A stretch of DNA of 64,000 nucleotides. Origin: Bog-473 sp963828505 (lineage in GTDB: Bacteria; Actinomycetota; Acidimicrobiia; Acidimicrobiales; RAAP-2). The stretch covers positions 3,362-67,361 of the forward strand of contig CAWHFM010000025.1 of assembly GCA_963828505.1 (NCBI GenBank). The letters run 5' to 3'. Both the position numbers and the translations under genes were made by a program. This document shows positions 10,796 through 18,364 of this stretch, piece by piece (position 1 is the stretch's first letter; each line of letters opens with the position of its first letter). A model generated the notes under the pieces. The model did no database searches. It was not told where the DNA came from and was given only the letters and a program-made list of their open reading frames with translations.

Positions 10796-11971
10796 GTGGT
10801 CGCCGCCGACGCGTACCTGGCCGGACGGCTCCGACCGTTCACCACGACCATCTTCTCGACCATGTCCGAGTTGGCGGCCGCCACCGATTCGGTCAACCTC
10901 GGCCAGGGCTTCCCCGACACGGACGGCTCCGACGAATTGAAAGAGGTCGCGGTCGAGTCCATCCGAGCCGGCGACAACCAGTACCCGCCGAGCCCCGGAG
11001 TCCCCGAGCTGCGCCGGGCGGTCGCCGCCCACCAGCGCGACCACTACGGGCTCGAGCTCAGCCCCGACGACGAGGTGCTCGTCACGGTGGGCGCCACCGA
11101 GGCGATCGCCGCCGCCATGCTCGCCCTCTGCGAACCCGGCGACGAGGTGGTGGCATTCGAGCCGACCTACGACTCCTACGCCGCCTGCGCCGCCATGGCC
11201 GGCGCCGTCCTGCGCCCCGTACGCCTGCATACGCCCGACTGGAGCTTCGACCCGGCCGACCTCGCCGCTGCCGTCGGGCCCCGGACCCGCCTCGTGCTGC
11301 TCAACTCCCCGCACAACCCGACGGGCAAGGTCTTCGCTCGGGAGGAGCTCGCTCAGGTCGCCGCCCTCTGTGCCGAGCACGACCTCCTGGCGGTCACCGA
11401 CGAGGTGTACGAGCACCTGGTCTTCGACGGTACCCATGTACCGCTGGCCACCTTGCCGGGCATGGCCTCGCGCACGCTCACCATCTCGTCGGGGGGGAAG
11501 ACGTTCTCCTTCACCGGCTGGAAGGTCGGATGGGCGAGCGGCCCGGCTCCGCTGGTGGCCGCGGTGAGGTCGGCCAAGCAGTTCCTCACCTACACCAGTC
11601 CCGCCGCGTTCCAGCTCGCCATCGCCCGCGGGCTGGTCTGGCCACCCGAGGCGCTCGGGGCGCTTGCCGCCGAGCTGGTCGCCAAGCGTGACCTTCTCTG
11701 TGACGGGCTCGAGGCGCTCGGCCACGTCGTCTACCGGCCCGCAGCCACCTACTTCGCCACCACCGACATCGCAACCGTGGCGCCTGGCCTGTCCGCACTC
11801 GAGTACTGCCTCCAGTTGCCGCGACGCTGTGGCGTCGTCGCCATACCGAGCTCGGTCTTCTACGATCCGGCCGACCCCACTGCGGGCGCCACGCTCGTGC
11901 GATGGGCCTTCTGCAAGCGCGAGGCCGTGCTCCGCGAGGCGCTCGCCCGCCTAGCATTGTGGACGTCGTGA
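10796..11971 (+). CDS. Class I/II PLP-dependent aminotransferase (DapC / kynurenine aminotransferase type)
   Basis: The 391-residue fold-type I aminotransferase has NLGQGFPDTDG near the N-terminus, NSPHNPTGKVF (PLP-ring Asn), TDEVYEHLVFDG (Asp and Tyr), and SSGGKTFSFTGWKVGW with the Schiff-base lysine. These features match actinobacterial N-succinyldiaminopimelate aminotransferase and methionine/kynurenine aminotransferases; lysine biosynthesis is possible but not proven. The GTG at 10796 is preferred because family proteins start close to YLAGRLRPF; an in-frame ATG at 10733 would add 21 unusual residues. The stop overlaps the PhzF gene by four bases. Confidence 0.87.
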   Translation: MVAADAYLAGRLRPFTTTIFSTMSELAAATDSVNLGQGFPDTDGSDELKEVAVESIRAGDNQYPPSPGVPELRRAVAAHQRDHYGLELSPDDEVLVTVGATEAIAAAMLALCEPGDEVVAFEPTYDSYAACAAMAGAVLRPVRLHTPDWSFDPADLAAAVGPRTRLVLLNSPHNPTGKVFAREELAQVAALCAEHDLLAVTDEVYEHLVFDGTHVPLATLPGMASRTLTISSGGKTFSFTGWKVGWASGPAPLVAAVRSAKQFLTYTSPAAFQLAIARGLVWPPEALGALAAELVAKRDLLCDGLEALGHVVYRPAATYFATTDIATVAPGLSALEYCLQLPRRCGVVAIPSSVFYDPADPTAGATLVRWAFCKREAVLREALARLALWTS

Positions 11972-12924
11972 GCATTCCGATCGCATGGGTCGACGCCTTC
12001 AGCGACACCCCGTTCCGTGGCAACCCGGCCGCCGTCTGCCTCCTCGACGAGGCGATCGACGAGGCCCGCATGCAATCCCTCGCCTTCGAGCTCGGCATCT
12101 CCGAGACGGCCTACGTCACTCCGGCCGGCGAGCCGGGTGCGTACGACCTGCGCTGGTTCACCCCGTCCGTCGAGGTGGACCTGTGCGGGCACGCCACCCT
12201 CGCTTCGGCCCACGCGTTGCGCCAGTGGGGCGTGGCGACCGGCGACACCCCGCTGACCTTTCACACCCGAAGCGGGCCGCTGGTCGCCTCCTTCGAGGAC
12301 GATCGGATCGCGCTCGACTTCCCGGCCGATCCACCCGTCGCCGTTCCGCTCCCCGAGTGCCTGCGCGGGCAGTGGCCCGAAGCGGCGGTCCGTTTCACCG
12401 GGCGCACCTCGTTCTTCTTGCTCGTGGTGCTGCCCACGGCCGAGGAGGTCGCGGCCTACGTGCCCGACCTGGCCGCGATCGCCGCCACCGGCGCCAAGGC
12501 GCTGCTCCTCACCGCGCCGGGCACTCATCCAGCGGACGCCACCGAGTCGGACGCCACCGAGTCGGACGCCACCGAGTCGGACGCCACCGAGTCGGACGCC
12601 ACCGAGTCGGACGCCACCGAGTCGGACGCCCTCGAGTCGGACGCCACCGAGTCGAACGCGCCCACGACAAATAATGCCGGCTCGGGCGCCGACTACGTGC
12701 TGCGGGTGTTCGGACCCAACGTCGGCATCGACGAGGACCCGGCCACCGGGTCCGCCCAGTGCGCCGTCGGCCCGTGGTGGTCCGAGGCGTTGGGACGGCC
12801 CGGCGACGTGCTCATCGCGCACCAGCTGTCGGCCCGCGGTGCCGTCTTCCAAGTCCGCCCGGCCGGCGACCGCGTGCGCATCTCGGGCCACGCCACCACG
12901 GTGCTGACCGGCCACCTGTGCTAA
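11968..12924 (+). CDS. PhzF-family epimerase/isomerase with an inserted DATES repeat
   Basis: The 318-residue protein has the PhzF hallmarks: DAFSDTPFRGNPAAVC at the start, the general-acid Glu in LGISETAYV (about residue 45), FTPSVEVDLCGHATLASAH, and GIDEDPATGSAQCAVG in the second half. PhzF proteins catalyse isomerisation or epimerisation of hydrophobic amino-acid derivatives. Residues about 190-229 are eight copies of DATES, an insertion not expected in this fold, placed before the second lobe (NAGSGADYVLRVFGP). It is probably a surface loop. The GTG at 11968 overlaps the aminotransferase stop (GTGA), so a coupled operon is likely. Confidence 0.87.
   Translation: MSIPIAWVDAFSDTPFRGNPAAVCLLDEAIDEARMQSLAFELGISETAYVTPAGEPGAYDLRWFTPSVEVDLCGHATLASAHALRQWGVATGDTPLTFHTRSGPLVASFEDDRIALDFPADPPVAVPLPECLRGQWPEAAVRFTGRTSFFLLVVLPTAEEVAAYVPDLAAIAATGAKALLLTAPGTHPADATESDATESDATESDATESDATESDATESDALESDATESNAPTTNNAGSGADYVLRVFGPNVGIDEDPATGSAQCAVGPWWSEALGRPGDVLIAHQLSARGAVFQVRPAGDRVRISGHATTVLTGHLC
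12535..12654 (+). repeat. Eight 15-bp tandem repeats inside the PhzF gene
   Basis: The unit GACGCCACCGAGTCG occurs eight times in a row. Copy seven differs by two bases (CTC for ACC). It codes (DATES)8 with one DALES. The unit length keeps the frame, so slippage would vary loop length without killing the gene. Confidence 0.95.
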
Positions 12925-12935
12925 GTCTGGCGGCA

Positions 12936-13475
12936 ATGGACATTGGCCGGGCGGAGTTGCATGCCCTGGTCGAGGGCCACACTCCCGCTTCGCCACGCGA
13001 GATGCGGGCGCGGGAGCGCATCCTGGCCGAGCTGAATCGACTGCCCGAACCCTGCGACGAGCACGCGGGAACCACGCACGTCACGGCGTCGGGGATCGTC
13101 GTCGGCCGGCGCGGCACGGTGCTCCATCGGCACAAGCGGCTCGGCATCTGGATGCAGCCCGGCGGCCACATCGACGCCGGCGAGACACCCGACACAGCGG
13201 CCCGGCGGGAGGCGATGGAGGAGCTGGGACTGGCGGTCGAGCACCCGACAGGCGGACCGCGGCTGCTCCACGTCGACGTGCACGAGGCGGCCCTCGGGCA
13301 CACCCATCTGGACCTGCGCTACCTCCTGCTGGGGGCCGACGCCGATCCGGACCCACCGCCCGGAGAGAGCCAGGAAGCCCGTTGGTGCGCCTGGGACGAG
13401 GCGCAGGACCTGGCCGACGTCGCGCTCGCCGAAGCTCTGCCGGCCGCTCGGGCTGCCTTCGAGGCGCTGGTGTGA
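12936..13475 (+). CDS. Nudix hydrolase
   Basis: The 179-residue protein contains a complete Nudix box near residues 75-97 (GHIDAGET, then AARREAMEELGL, matching GX5EX7REUXEEXGU). It hydrolyses a nucleoside diphosphate linked to another moiety; the substrate is unknown. HRHKRLGIWMQPGGH precedes the box. The ATG at 12936 follows the PhzF stop by 11 bases. The stop overlaps the GTG of the zinc-ribbon gene by four bases, continuing the coupled run. Confidence 0.9.
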   Translation: MDIGRAELHALVEGHTPASPREMRARERILAELNRLPEPCDEHAGTTHVTASGIVVGRRGTVLHRHKRLGIWMQPGGHIDAGETPDTAARREAMEELGLAVEHPTGGPRLLHVDVHEAALGHTHLDLRYLLLGADADPDPPPGESQEARWCAWDEAQDLADVALAEALPAARAAFEALV

Positions 13476-14209
13476 CCGGCGACCTCGACCACCTGGGCGA
13501 CCTCGACCACCTGCTCGCCGTCCAGGATCGCGACACCTCCATCACGCAGCTCGAGCATCGACGCCAAGTGCTCGGCGCGGCGCTCGGCCTCACCGAAGTC
13601 GAGGCGCAGCTGGCGCGGCTCGGTGCGGAGCGGTCCGGAGCCGAGGCACGCCGGAAGGAGCTCGCGGCCGCCCAGGGCGCGCTGGAGGAGCAGATCGCGG
13701 CGGTCACGACGCGCCGCGACGGCATCGAGGCCCGGCTCTATGCGTCGACCAGCTCGTCGGCTCGTGATCTGCAGGCCATGAGCGACGAGGTCCGTCACCT
13801 GACCGAGCGCCGGGTCGAGCTCGAGGACCAGGAGCTCTCCGCCATGCTCGACCAGGACGCGGTCGACGCCGAGCTCCGGTCGTTGGCGGAGCGGATGGAT
13901 CCGATTGAGGCGCGGGCCACGGAACTGCGGGAGCAACTGGCGGCGCAGGAGGCCGAGATCGATGCGGGGCTGAGCGAGGCGATCGCCGTCCGGGCGGCGG
14001 AGGCGGCCCAGCTGCCCACGGCGTTGGCCGACCGCTACGAGACGCTGCGCGCCCGCCTGAAGGGGACCGGCGCCGCCCGTCTGATCGGCAGCCGCTGCGA
14101 CGGATGCCACCTCGAGCTGTCTTCGGTCGAGGTGGAGAAGATCCGCGCCCTGCCACCCGGTCAGGTGGCCACGTGCGAGCAGTGCGGGCGCATCCTCGTG
14201 CCTGTCTGA
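13472..14209 (+). CDS. Coiled-coil C4 zinc-ribbon protein (DUF164 / CdsZ-like)
   Basis: The 245-residue protein is nearly all long charged helices (about residues 10-180, coiled coil, starting LDHLLAVQDRDTSI). It ends with a zinc ribbon built from CDGCHLE and CEQCGRI separated by about 25 residues. This matches the DUF164 zf-RING_7 family (Rv2229c in M. tuberculosis, CT398 in Chlamydia), proposed to act as scaffolds or nucleic-acid partners. In mycobacteria the relative sits next to Rv2228c, an RNase HI/phosphatase fusion; here a histidine phosphatase also follows, but without an RNase H domain. GTG start overlaps the Nudix stop. Confidence 0.87.
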   Translation: MTGDLDHLGDLDHLLAVQDRDTSITQLEHRRQVLGAALGLTEVEAQLARLGAERSGAEARRKELAAAQGALEEQIAAVTTRRDGIEARLYASTSSSARDLQAMSDEVRHLTERRVELEDQELSAMLDQDAVDAELRSLAERMDPIEARATELREQLAAQEAEIDAGLSEAIAVRAAEAAQLPTALADRYETLRARLKGTGAARLIGSRCDGCHLELSSVEVEKIRALPPGQVATCEQCGRILVPV

Positions 14210-14245
14210 TCGTGACGCCCGCACGACCGTGATGCCCGTACGACC

Positions 14246-14911
14246 GTGCTGATCCTGGTCCGACACGGCGAATCGGTGGGCAACGCCCTCGGGCTGCTCC
14301 TCGGACGCGCCGACGCCGAGCTCACCCCGCTCGGGCTTCGCCAGGCCATAGCGGCGCGCCGCCTGCTGCACGATCCTGTCGCCGAGGTGCGCTCCAGCCC
14401 GCTCCAGCGGGCCCGACACACGGCCGAGCTGCTCGGCCTCGGGCTCCCGACGACGGTGGACCCACGCTGGGTCGAGGTCGACTACGGAGAGTTCGACGGC
14501 CGGCCTCTCGGCGACGTGCCCGCCGAGGTCTGGCGGCACTGGCGGGACGACCCGGGGTTCCGCCCGGAGGGCGGCGAGTCGCTGGCCGAGGTGGAGGTGC
14601 GGGTGGTCGACGCGTGCGCCGAGCTCTTCGCCGCAGCGGACGCCGGGGCGCGGCGCAAGGACGGGGACGTCGTGGTCGTCAGCCACGTGACACCGATCAA
14701 GACGGCCGTGGCCTGGGCGCTCGGCGCGGAGGACCTCTCCTGGCGGCTCCATCTGCGCACCGGTTCGGTCACGCGCATCGGTTGGGGCTCCGGGGCACCC
14801 GTCCTGCACGGCTTCAACGAGGTGTTTCCCGTGTCGGACGTCGATGAAGCGGCTCCGGAGCCCGATCTGGCGTCCGTGCCGCGCCAGACGCCACAATCGC
14901 CCCGTGCCTGA
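14246..14911 (+). CDS. Histidine phosphatase (phosphoglycerate mutase-like) family protein
   Basis: The 221-residue protein begins with VRHGESVGN, whose His is the phospho-acceptor. SSPLQRARHTAELL supplies the conserved Arg, WVEVDYGEFDG the acid, and VVSHVTPIK the second His. The catalytic set is complete. Candidate roles are a cobalamin-pathway alpha-ribazole phosphatase or a general phosphatase; context with the zinc ribbon resembles the phosphatase half of Rv2228c. The start is GTG at 14246. Its last eight bases overlap the DUF2889 gene. Confidence 0.88.
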   Translation: MLILVRHGESVGNALGLLLGRADAELTPLGLRQAIAARRLLHDPVAEVRSSPLQRARHTAELLGLGLPTTVDPRWVEVDYGEFDGRPLGDVPAEVWRHWRDDPGFRPEGGESLAEVEVRVVDACAELFAAADAGARRKDGDVVVVSHVTPIKTAVAWALGAEDLSWRLHLRTGSVTRIGWGSGAPVLHGFNEVFPVSDVDEAAPEPDLASVPRQTPQSPRA

Positions 14912-15563
14912 GCACCCGCCCACGCTCGCCCAGCTCCTCCCGGTGCCCGACTCGGACGAGCACCCGGTGCACCGCCGCACCGTGGAGATCGAGGTCTTCG
15001 CTCGCGACGAGTACTTCGCCGTCGTCGGGACCCTGCGGGACGAGCGCCCCTGGGCGGGCGGCGACCGCGGGCCGCGCCAGGTGCACGTCATGGAGCTGGG
15101 AGTCGTGGTCCGCCGCGCCGACATGGTCATCGTCGACGCGGCGGCCAACATGGAGACCTATCCCCACGCCGAGTGCACGGCGATCGAGCCGAAGTTCGCC
15201 GAACTGATCGGCCTCTCGGTCGCCCGCGGCTACACCTCGGCGGTGCAGGAGCGCTTCGGGCGGGAGCTCGGCTGCAGCCATCTCGAGTTCCTGGCCCGGG
15301 CGATCGGCCCGGCCGTGATTCAGGCGGTGCCGTCGGCGATGCACTGGCGCGTCGAGGTACAGGGCGAGGACTTCCCGGCCGCGGGAGGGGGGAGCCCGAT
15401 GGGTTTTCTCACCAACTCGTGCCACATCTGGGCCGAGGGCGGCGTGGGGCAGCGGAAGATCCAGCTGGGGTGGCGTCCCGTCAAGCTCGAGTACCCGGCG
15501 CCCGCCGTGGCCGAGGTGCGGCGCCGTCAGGAGGCGGAGCGATCGGGCGACACTCCCGGCTGA
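14904..15563 (+). CDS. DUF2889 family protein
   Basis: The 219-residue soluble protein looks like DUF2889, recognised from HRRTVEIEVFARDEYFAVVG followed by a conserved core with RADMVIVDAAANMETYPH and CTAIEPKFAELIGL. The family has no firm function; it often sits with aromatic or CoA metabolism genes in other taxa. The HPVHRRTV segment is near the N-terminus as usual, which supports the GTG at 14904. That start lies eight bases inside the histidine phosphatase gene. It ends 78 bases from the convergent TetR gene, and that gap holds three imperfect copies of GACGCGAAGCTGC without an obvious terminator. Confidence 0.75.
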   Translation: MPEHPPTLAQLLPVPDSDEHPVHRRTVEIEVFARDEYFAVVGTLRDERPWAGGDRGPRQVHVMELGVVVRRADMVIVDAAANMETYPHAECTAIEPKFAELIGLSVARGYTSAVQERFGRELGCSHLEFLARAIGPAVIQAVPSAMHWRVEVQGEDFPAAGGGSPMGFLTNSCHIWAEGGVGQRKIQLGWRPVKLEYPAPAVAEVRRRQEAERSGDTPG

Positions 15564-15641
15564 TCTGCCGTCGCCCTCCGGCGGCGTGACGCGAAGCTGC
15601 CGTCAGGGACGCGAAGCTGCTGTGATGACGCCAGGCTGCTG

Positions 15642-16316
15642 TTAGAGGACGGGGGACGGTTCGTCGGAGGTGCAGAGCACGCTCAGAGTGCGCGCCATGA
15701 CCCGCTTGGCCGAGCGCACGGGGAGATGCGAACCGCGGCGCATGCGCTCCCAGGCTTCCCACGAGGTGGCGATGTCCATGGCTTCGAGGTGGTCTTCGCT
15801 GGTGCCCGGCGACAGCTGGCTGAGCTCGTGAGCCAGCACGTGTTTCAAATTCTCGAGCAGCATCGCGTCGCCCGACGCGACGGCGGCGGCGACGGCGGGC
15901 GACGTCGCTGCCCGCCGGGTCACGGCGCGCCGTACGGGCGAGATCTCTTCGTAGAGCGTGGCTCGATGCGACACCAGGCGGTCGATCCGCGTGGCGAGGG
16001 AGAGTCTCGGCGACACCCGCGGCAGGTCGGACCACTGCCGCCGCAGCTGGAGCACCGCCACGTACAAGTAGAGGTCGTCCATGTCGGAGAAGTGGTGGAA
16101 CACGAGGCGGAGCGAGACGCCCGCCTGTTCGGCGATGGCTTTGGCCGTCGGGTCCGGATCGCCGTCGCGCAGCAGCTGGCTGAGCGCGTCGGCCACGTTG
16201 CGGCGGGTGCGCTGGCCGCGGGCGACGCGCCCGTCGCTGGCAGGCTCGTCCGGCCACAGGTCCGCGTGGTCGGTTTCGGGCGATTGGAGTTCGAAGGTGG
16301 CGATGTTTTCGTTCAT
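15642..16316 (-). CDS. TetR/AcrR family transcriptional regulator
   Basis: The 224-residue protein has an N-terminal TetR DNA-binding domain. After GQRTRRNVADALSQLLRDGD (about residue 34) comes the helix-turn-helix TAKAIAEQAGVSLRLVFHHF, ending near residue 75. The remaining 150 residues form a helical ligand domain with no recognised family. The ATG at 16316 is used; upstream in-frame sequence is low-complexity and unlike TetR. It is divergent from the beta-helix lipoprotein across a 432-base gap, so that gene is a candidate target. Confidence 0.87.
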   Translation of the reverse strand: MNENIATFELQSPETDHADLWPDEPASDGRVARGQRTRRNVADALSQLLRDGDPDPTAKAIAEQAGVSLRLVFHHFSDMDDLYLYVAVLQLRRQWSDLPRVSPRLSLATRIDRLVSHRATLYEEISPVRRAVTRRAATSPAVAAAVASGDAMLLENLKHVLAHELSQLSPGTSEDHLEAMDIATSWEAWERMRRGSHLPVRSAKRVMARTLSVLCTSDEPSPVL

Positions 16317-16748
16317 GTCAGTTTGTCGGCGCCGAGGTGGCACTCGTGAGCACCTTCCTGGGTCACCCGTAGCCTCTGGGAACCGGCGAGCCTTCTTGCG
16401 TTCACGATGGAACACAGGAGACCCACGGGGGGTTGTTTGGGGGCCCGGTTGGGCATGTGCGCTGGGCGGTCCACGCACGCTGATTTGATGCTGAATTATA
16501 TGAGACTTATCGCGGCGTTAGGGGGTCGCCCCCCCAAAAACGTTGCTGATCTGCATCGAGACGGTGATGTCGCGCTCGCCGTGTCGGCGGTCGGGCGTGG
16601 AAGTATCGGTTGTCCGCGGCCCGTCGGTCGCTCCCGATTGCTTCAACCCAGGACCCGATCGCTTCAACCCAGGAGTAGCGTTCTCAGCGGTCGCCCAGGG
16701 TGGGAGCTGCGGGCGGAGACGTGGCGCACGAGAGAGACGGGAGGCTTC
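16317..16748. promoter_or_regulatory. Divergent intergenic region with a short AT-rich patch
   Basis: No gene is visible between the TetR and lipoprotein starts. The stretch 16480-16510 is much richer in A+T than the surroundings (TTGATGCTGAATTATATGAG) and could hold a promoter for the lipoprotein or TetR gene. A G-run and C-run at 16519-16535 can pair as a short hairpin. A 21-bp direct repeat is listed separately. Confidence 0.4.
16633..16674 (+). repeat. 21-bp tandem direct repeat upstream of the lipoprotein gene
   Basis: Two head-to-tail copies begin CCCGATTGCTTCAACCCAGG (16633) and CCCGATCGCTTCAACCCAGG (16654); they differ at one base. They lie about 75 bases before the start codon. The spacing of two helical turns suits a protein binding the same DNA face twice, for example the divergent TetR regulator, but that is inference. 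Confidence 0.7.
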
Positions 16749-18359
16749 ATGCCGATACGAACGCGGCGGGCTCGTTGGTGGACCGTGCTGGGCGCCACCC
16801 TGCTCACCGGCTTCGTCCTGGCCGGGTGCTCGTCCGGACCGAGCGGGCCGGCGGTGCTCCTCGTCGGAGAATTCCACGGCATGTCCGGCCAGTACACGTC
16901 GATCCAATCGGCCGTCGACGCCGCCCACCCGGGCGACTTCATCCTCGTGGCGCCCGGCGACTACCACGAGGATGACGATGCCCACGGGACGACCGCCGCC
17001 CAGCTGGGCACGGGGGACCACGGTGGTGTGGTCGTGCACACCTCCGATCTGCACATCGTGGGCATGGACCGCAACACCGTGATCGTGGACGGCACCAAGT
17101 CGGGCGCCCCCGCGCCGTGCAGCAGCTCACCGCAGTACCAGAACTTCGGGCCCATGGCCGACGGCAAGGCTCAGGGCCGGAACGGGATCGTCGTGTGGAA
17201 GGCCGACGATGTCAGCATCGAGAACCTGACGGCCTGCAACTTCTTGGGCGGGGCCGGGGACTCGGGCAACGAGATCTGGTGGAACGGCGGCGACGGGTCC
17301 GGGAAGATCGGCCTGAGCGGCTACACCGGCGCCTACCTGACGGGCACCTCGACCTTCTTCTCCGGCGAGTCGACCGCAGCCCAGTACGGGATCTTCTCGT
17401 CGAACTCGCAGGGGCCGGGCTCGTGGAACGAGATCTACGGAAGCAACATGAACGACTCGGGCATGTACGTGGGCGCCTGCCACCAGCTCTGTGACGTCAC
17501 CATCGACCACGCACTGATGGAGAACAACGCGCTGGGCTACTCGGGGACCAACTCCGGGGGCGCCGTCGTGATCGAGAACTCCGAGTTCGACCACAACGAG
17601 GACGGGGTCGACACGAACACCCAGATCGCCGGCGACCCGCCGCCGCCGCAGAACGGCGACTGCCCCCACGGGGCGATCAGCCCGATCACCCACACGCACT
17701 CGTGCTGGGTGTTCATCCACAACGACGTCCACGACAACAACAACCCCAACGTGCCCGAGGCGGGCAACGCCGCGGCCGGGCCCATCGGCACCGGCATGAC
17801 GGTCTCGGGCGGGCGCAACGACACGGTGACCGACAACGTGTTCGAGAACAACGGTGCCTGGGGCACCCTGTTCGTCCCCTACCCCGACAGCGGCACACCG
17901 TCGCTGCACCAGAAGTGCCCCAACTACGGCGGGTTCGAGATCAGCGGGCTGGGGTGCGTCTTCGAGGCCGAGGGCGACGCCCTGACCGACAACACCTACG
18001 CCAACGACGGCTACTTCGGGAACCCGACCAACGCCGACTTCGGCCAGATCGTGCTGCATACCGGCCTGCCCTCCAACTGCTACGCCGACAACGTGGCCCC
18101 GGCGGGGTCGACCCCCGTCAACCTGGAGGAGCTCCAGCCCACCTGCGGCGTGCCTTCTACCGCCACCAATCTCGACAACGAGCTGGTGGCCCAGGTCGAG
18201 TGCGACTCCCGCCTCGCCGCCTGCCCGGCCGGCGCCACCTACCCGACCCAGACCGGAGTGAAGCTGGAGCCCATCCCGACGGACCTGCCGACGATGCCCA
18301 ACCCCTGCACCGGCGTGCCGTCGAACCCGTGGTGCCCGTCGGGACGGCCGGCGGGATAG
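16749..18359 (+). CDS. Lipoprotein with right-handed parallel beta-helix
   Basis: The 536-residue product has a Sec signal (RRARWWTVLGATLLTGFVLA) and a lipobox with the lipidated Cys at about residue 27. The mature part opens with a Pfam-type beta-helix start (YTSIQSAVDAAHPGDFILVA, PGDYHE) and continues with many short turns containing N-rich ladders such as NNALGYSGTNSGGAVVIENS. This pattern is typical of pectate-lyase-like or nitrous-oxide-maturation-like surface proteins. No catalytic set could be assigned. An upstream ATG frame exists but the signal peptide fixes the start at 16749. The stop is six bases from the convergent cydC. Confidence 0.85.
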   Translation: MPIRTRRARWWTVLGATLLTGFVLAGCSSGPSGPAVLLVGEFHGMSGQYTSIQSAVDAAHPGDFILVAPGDYHEDDDAHGTTAAQLGTGDHGGVVVHTSDLHIVGMDRNTVIVDGTKSGAPAPCSSSPQYQNFGPMADGKAQGRNGIVVWKADDVSIENLTACNFLGGAGDSGNEIWWNGGDGSGKIGLSGYTGAYLTGTSTFFSGESTAAQYGIFSSNSQGPGSWNEIYGSNMNDSGMYVGACHQLCDVTIDHALMENNALGYSGTNSGGAVVIENSEFDHNEDGVDTNTQIAGDPPPPQNGDCPHGAISPITHTHSCWVFIHNDVHDNNNPNVPEAGNAAAGPIGTGMTVSGGRNDTVTDNVFENNGAWGTLFVPYPDSGTPSLHQKCPNYGGFEISGLGCVFEAEGDALTDNTYANDGYFGNPTNADFGQIVLHTGLPSNCYADNVAPAGSTPVNLEELQPTCGVPSTATNLDNELVAQVECDSRLAACPAGATYPTQTGVKLEPIPTDLPTMPNPCTGVPSNPWCPSGRPAG

Positions 18360-18364
18360 GCCCC

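Noticed and set aside
12535..12654. CRISPR-like array
   Set aside because: The units are contiguous, 15 bp long, in frame within a gene and have no spacers. No cas genes are in the window.
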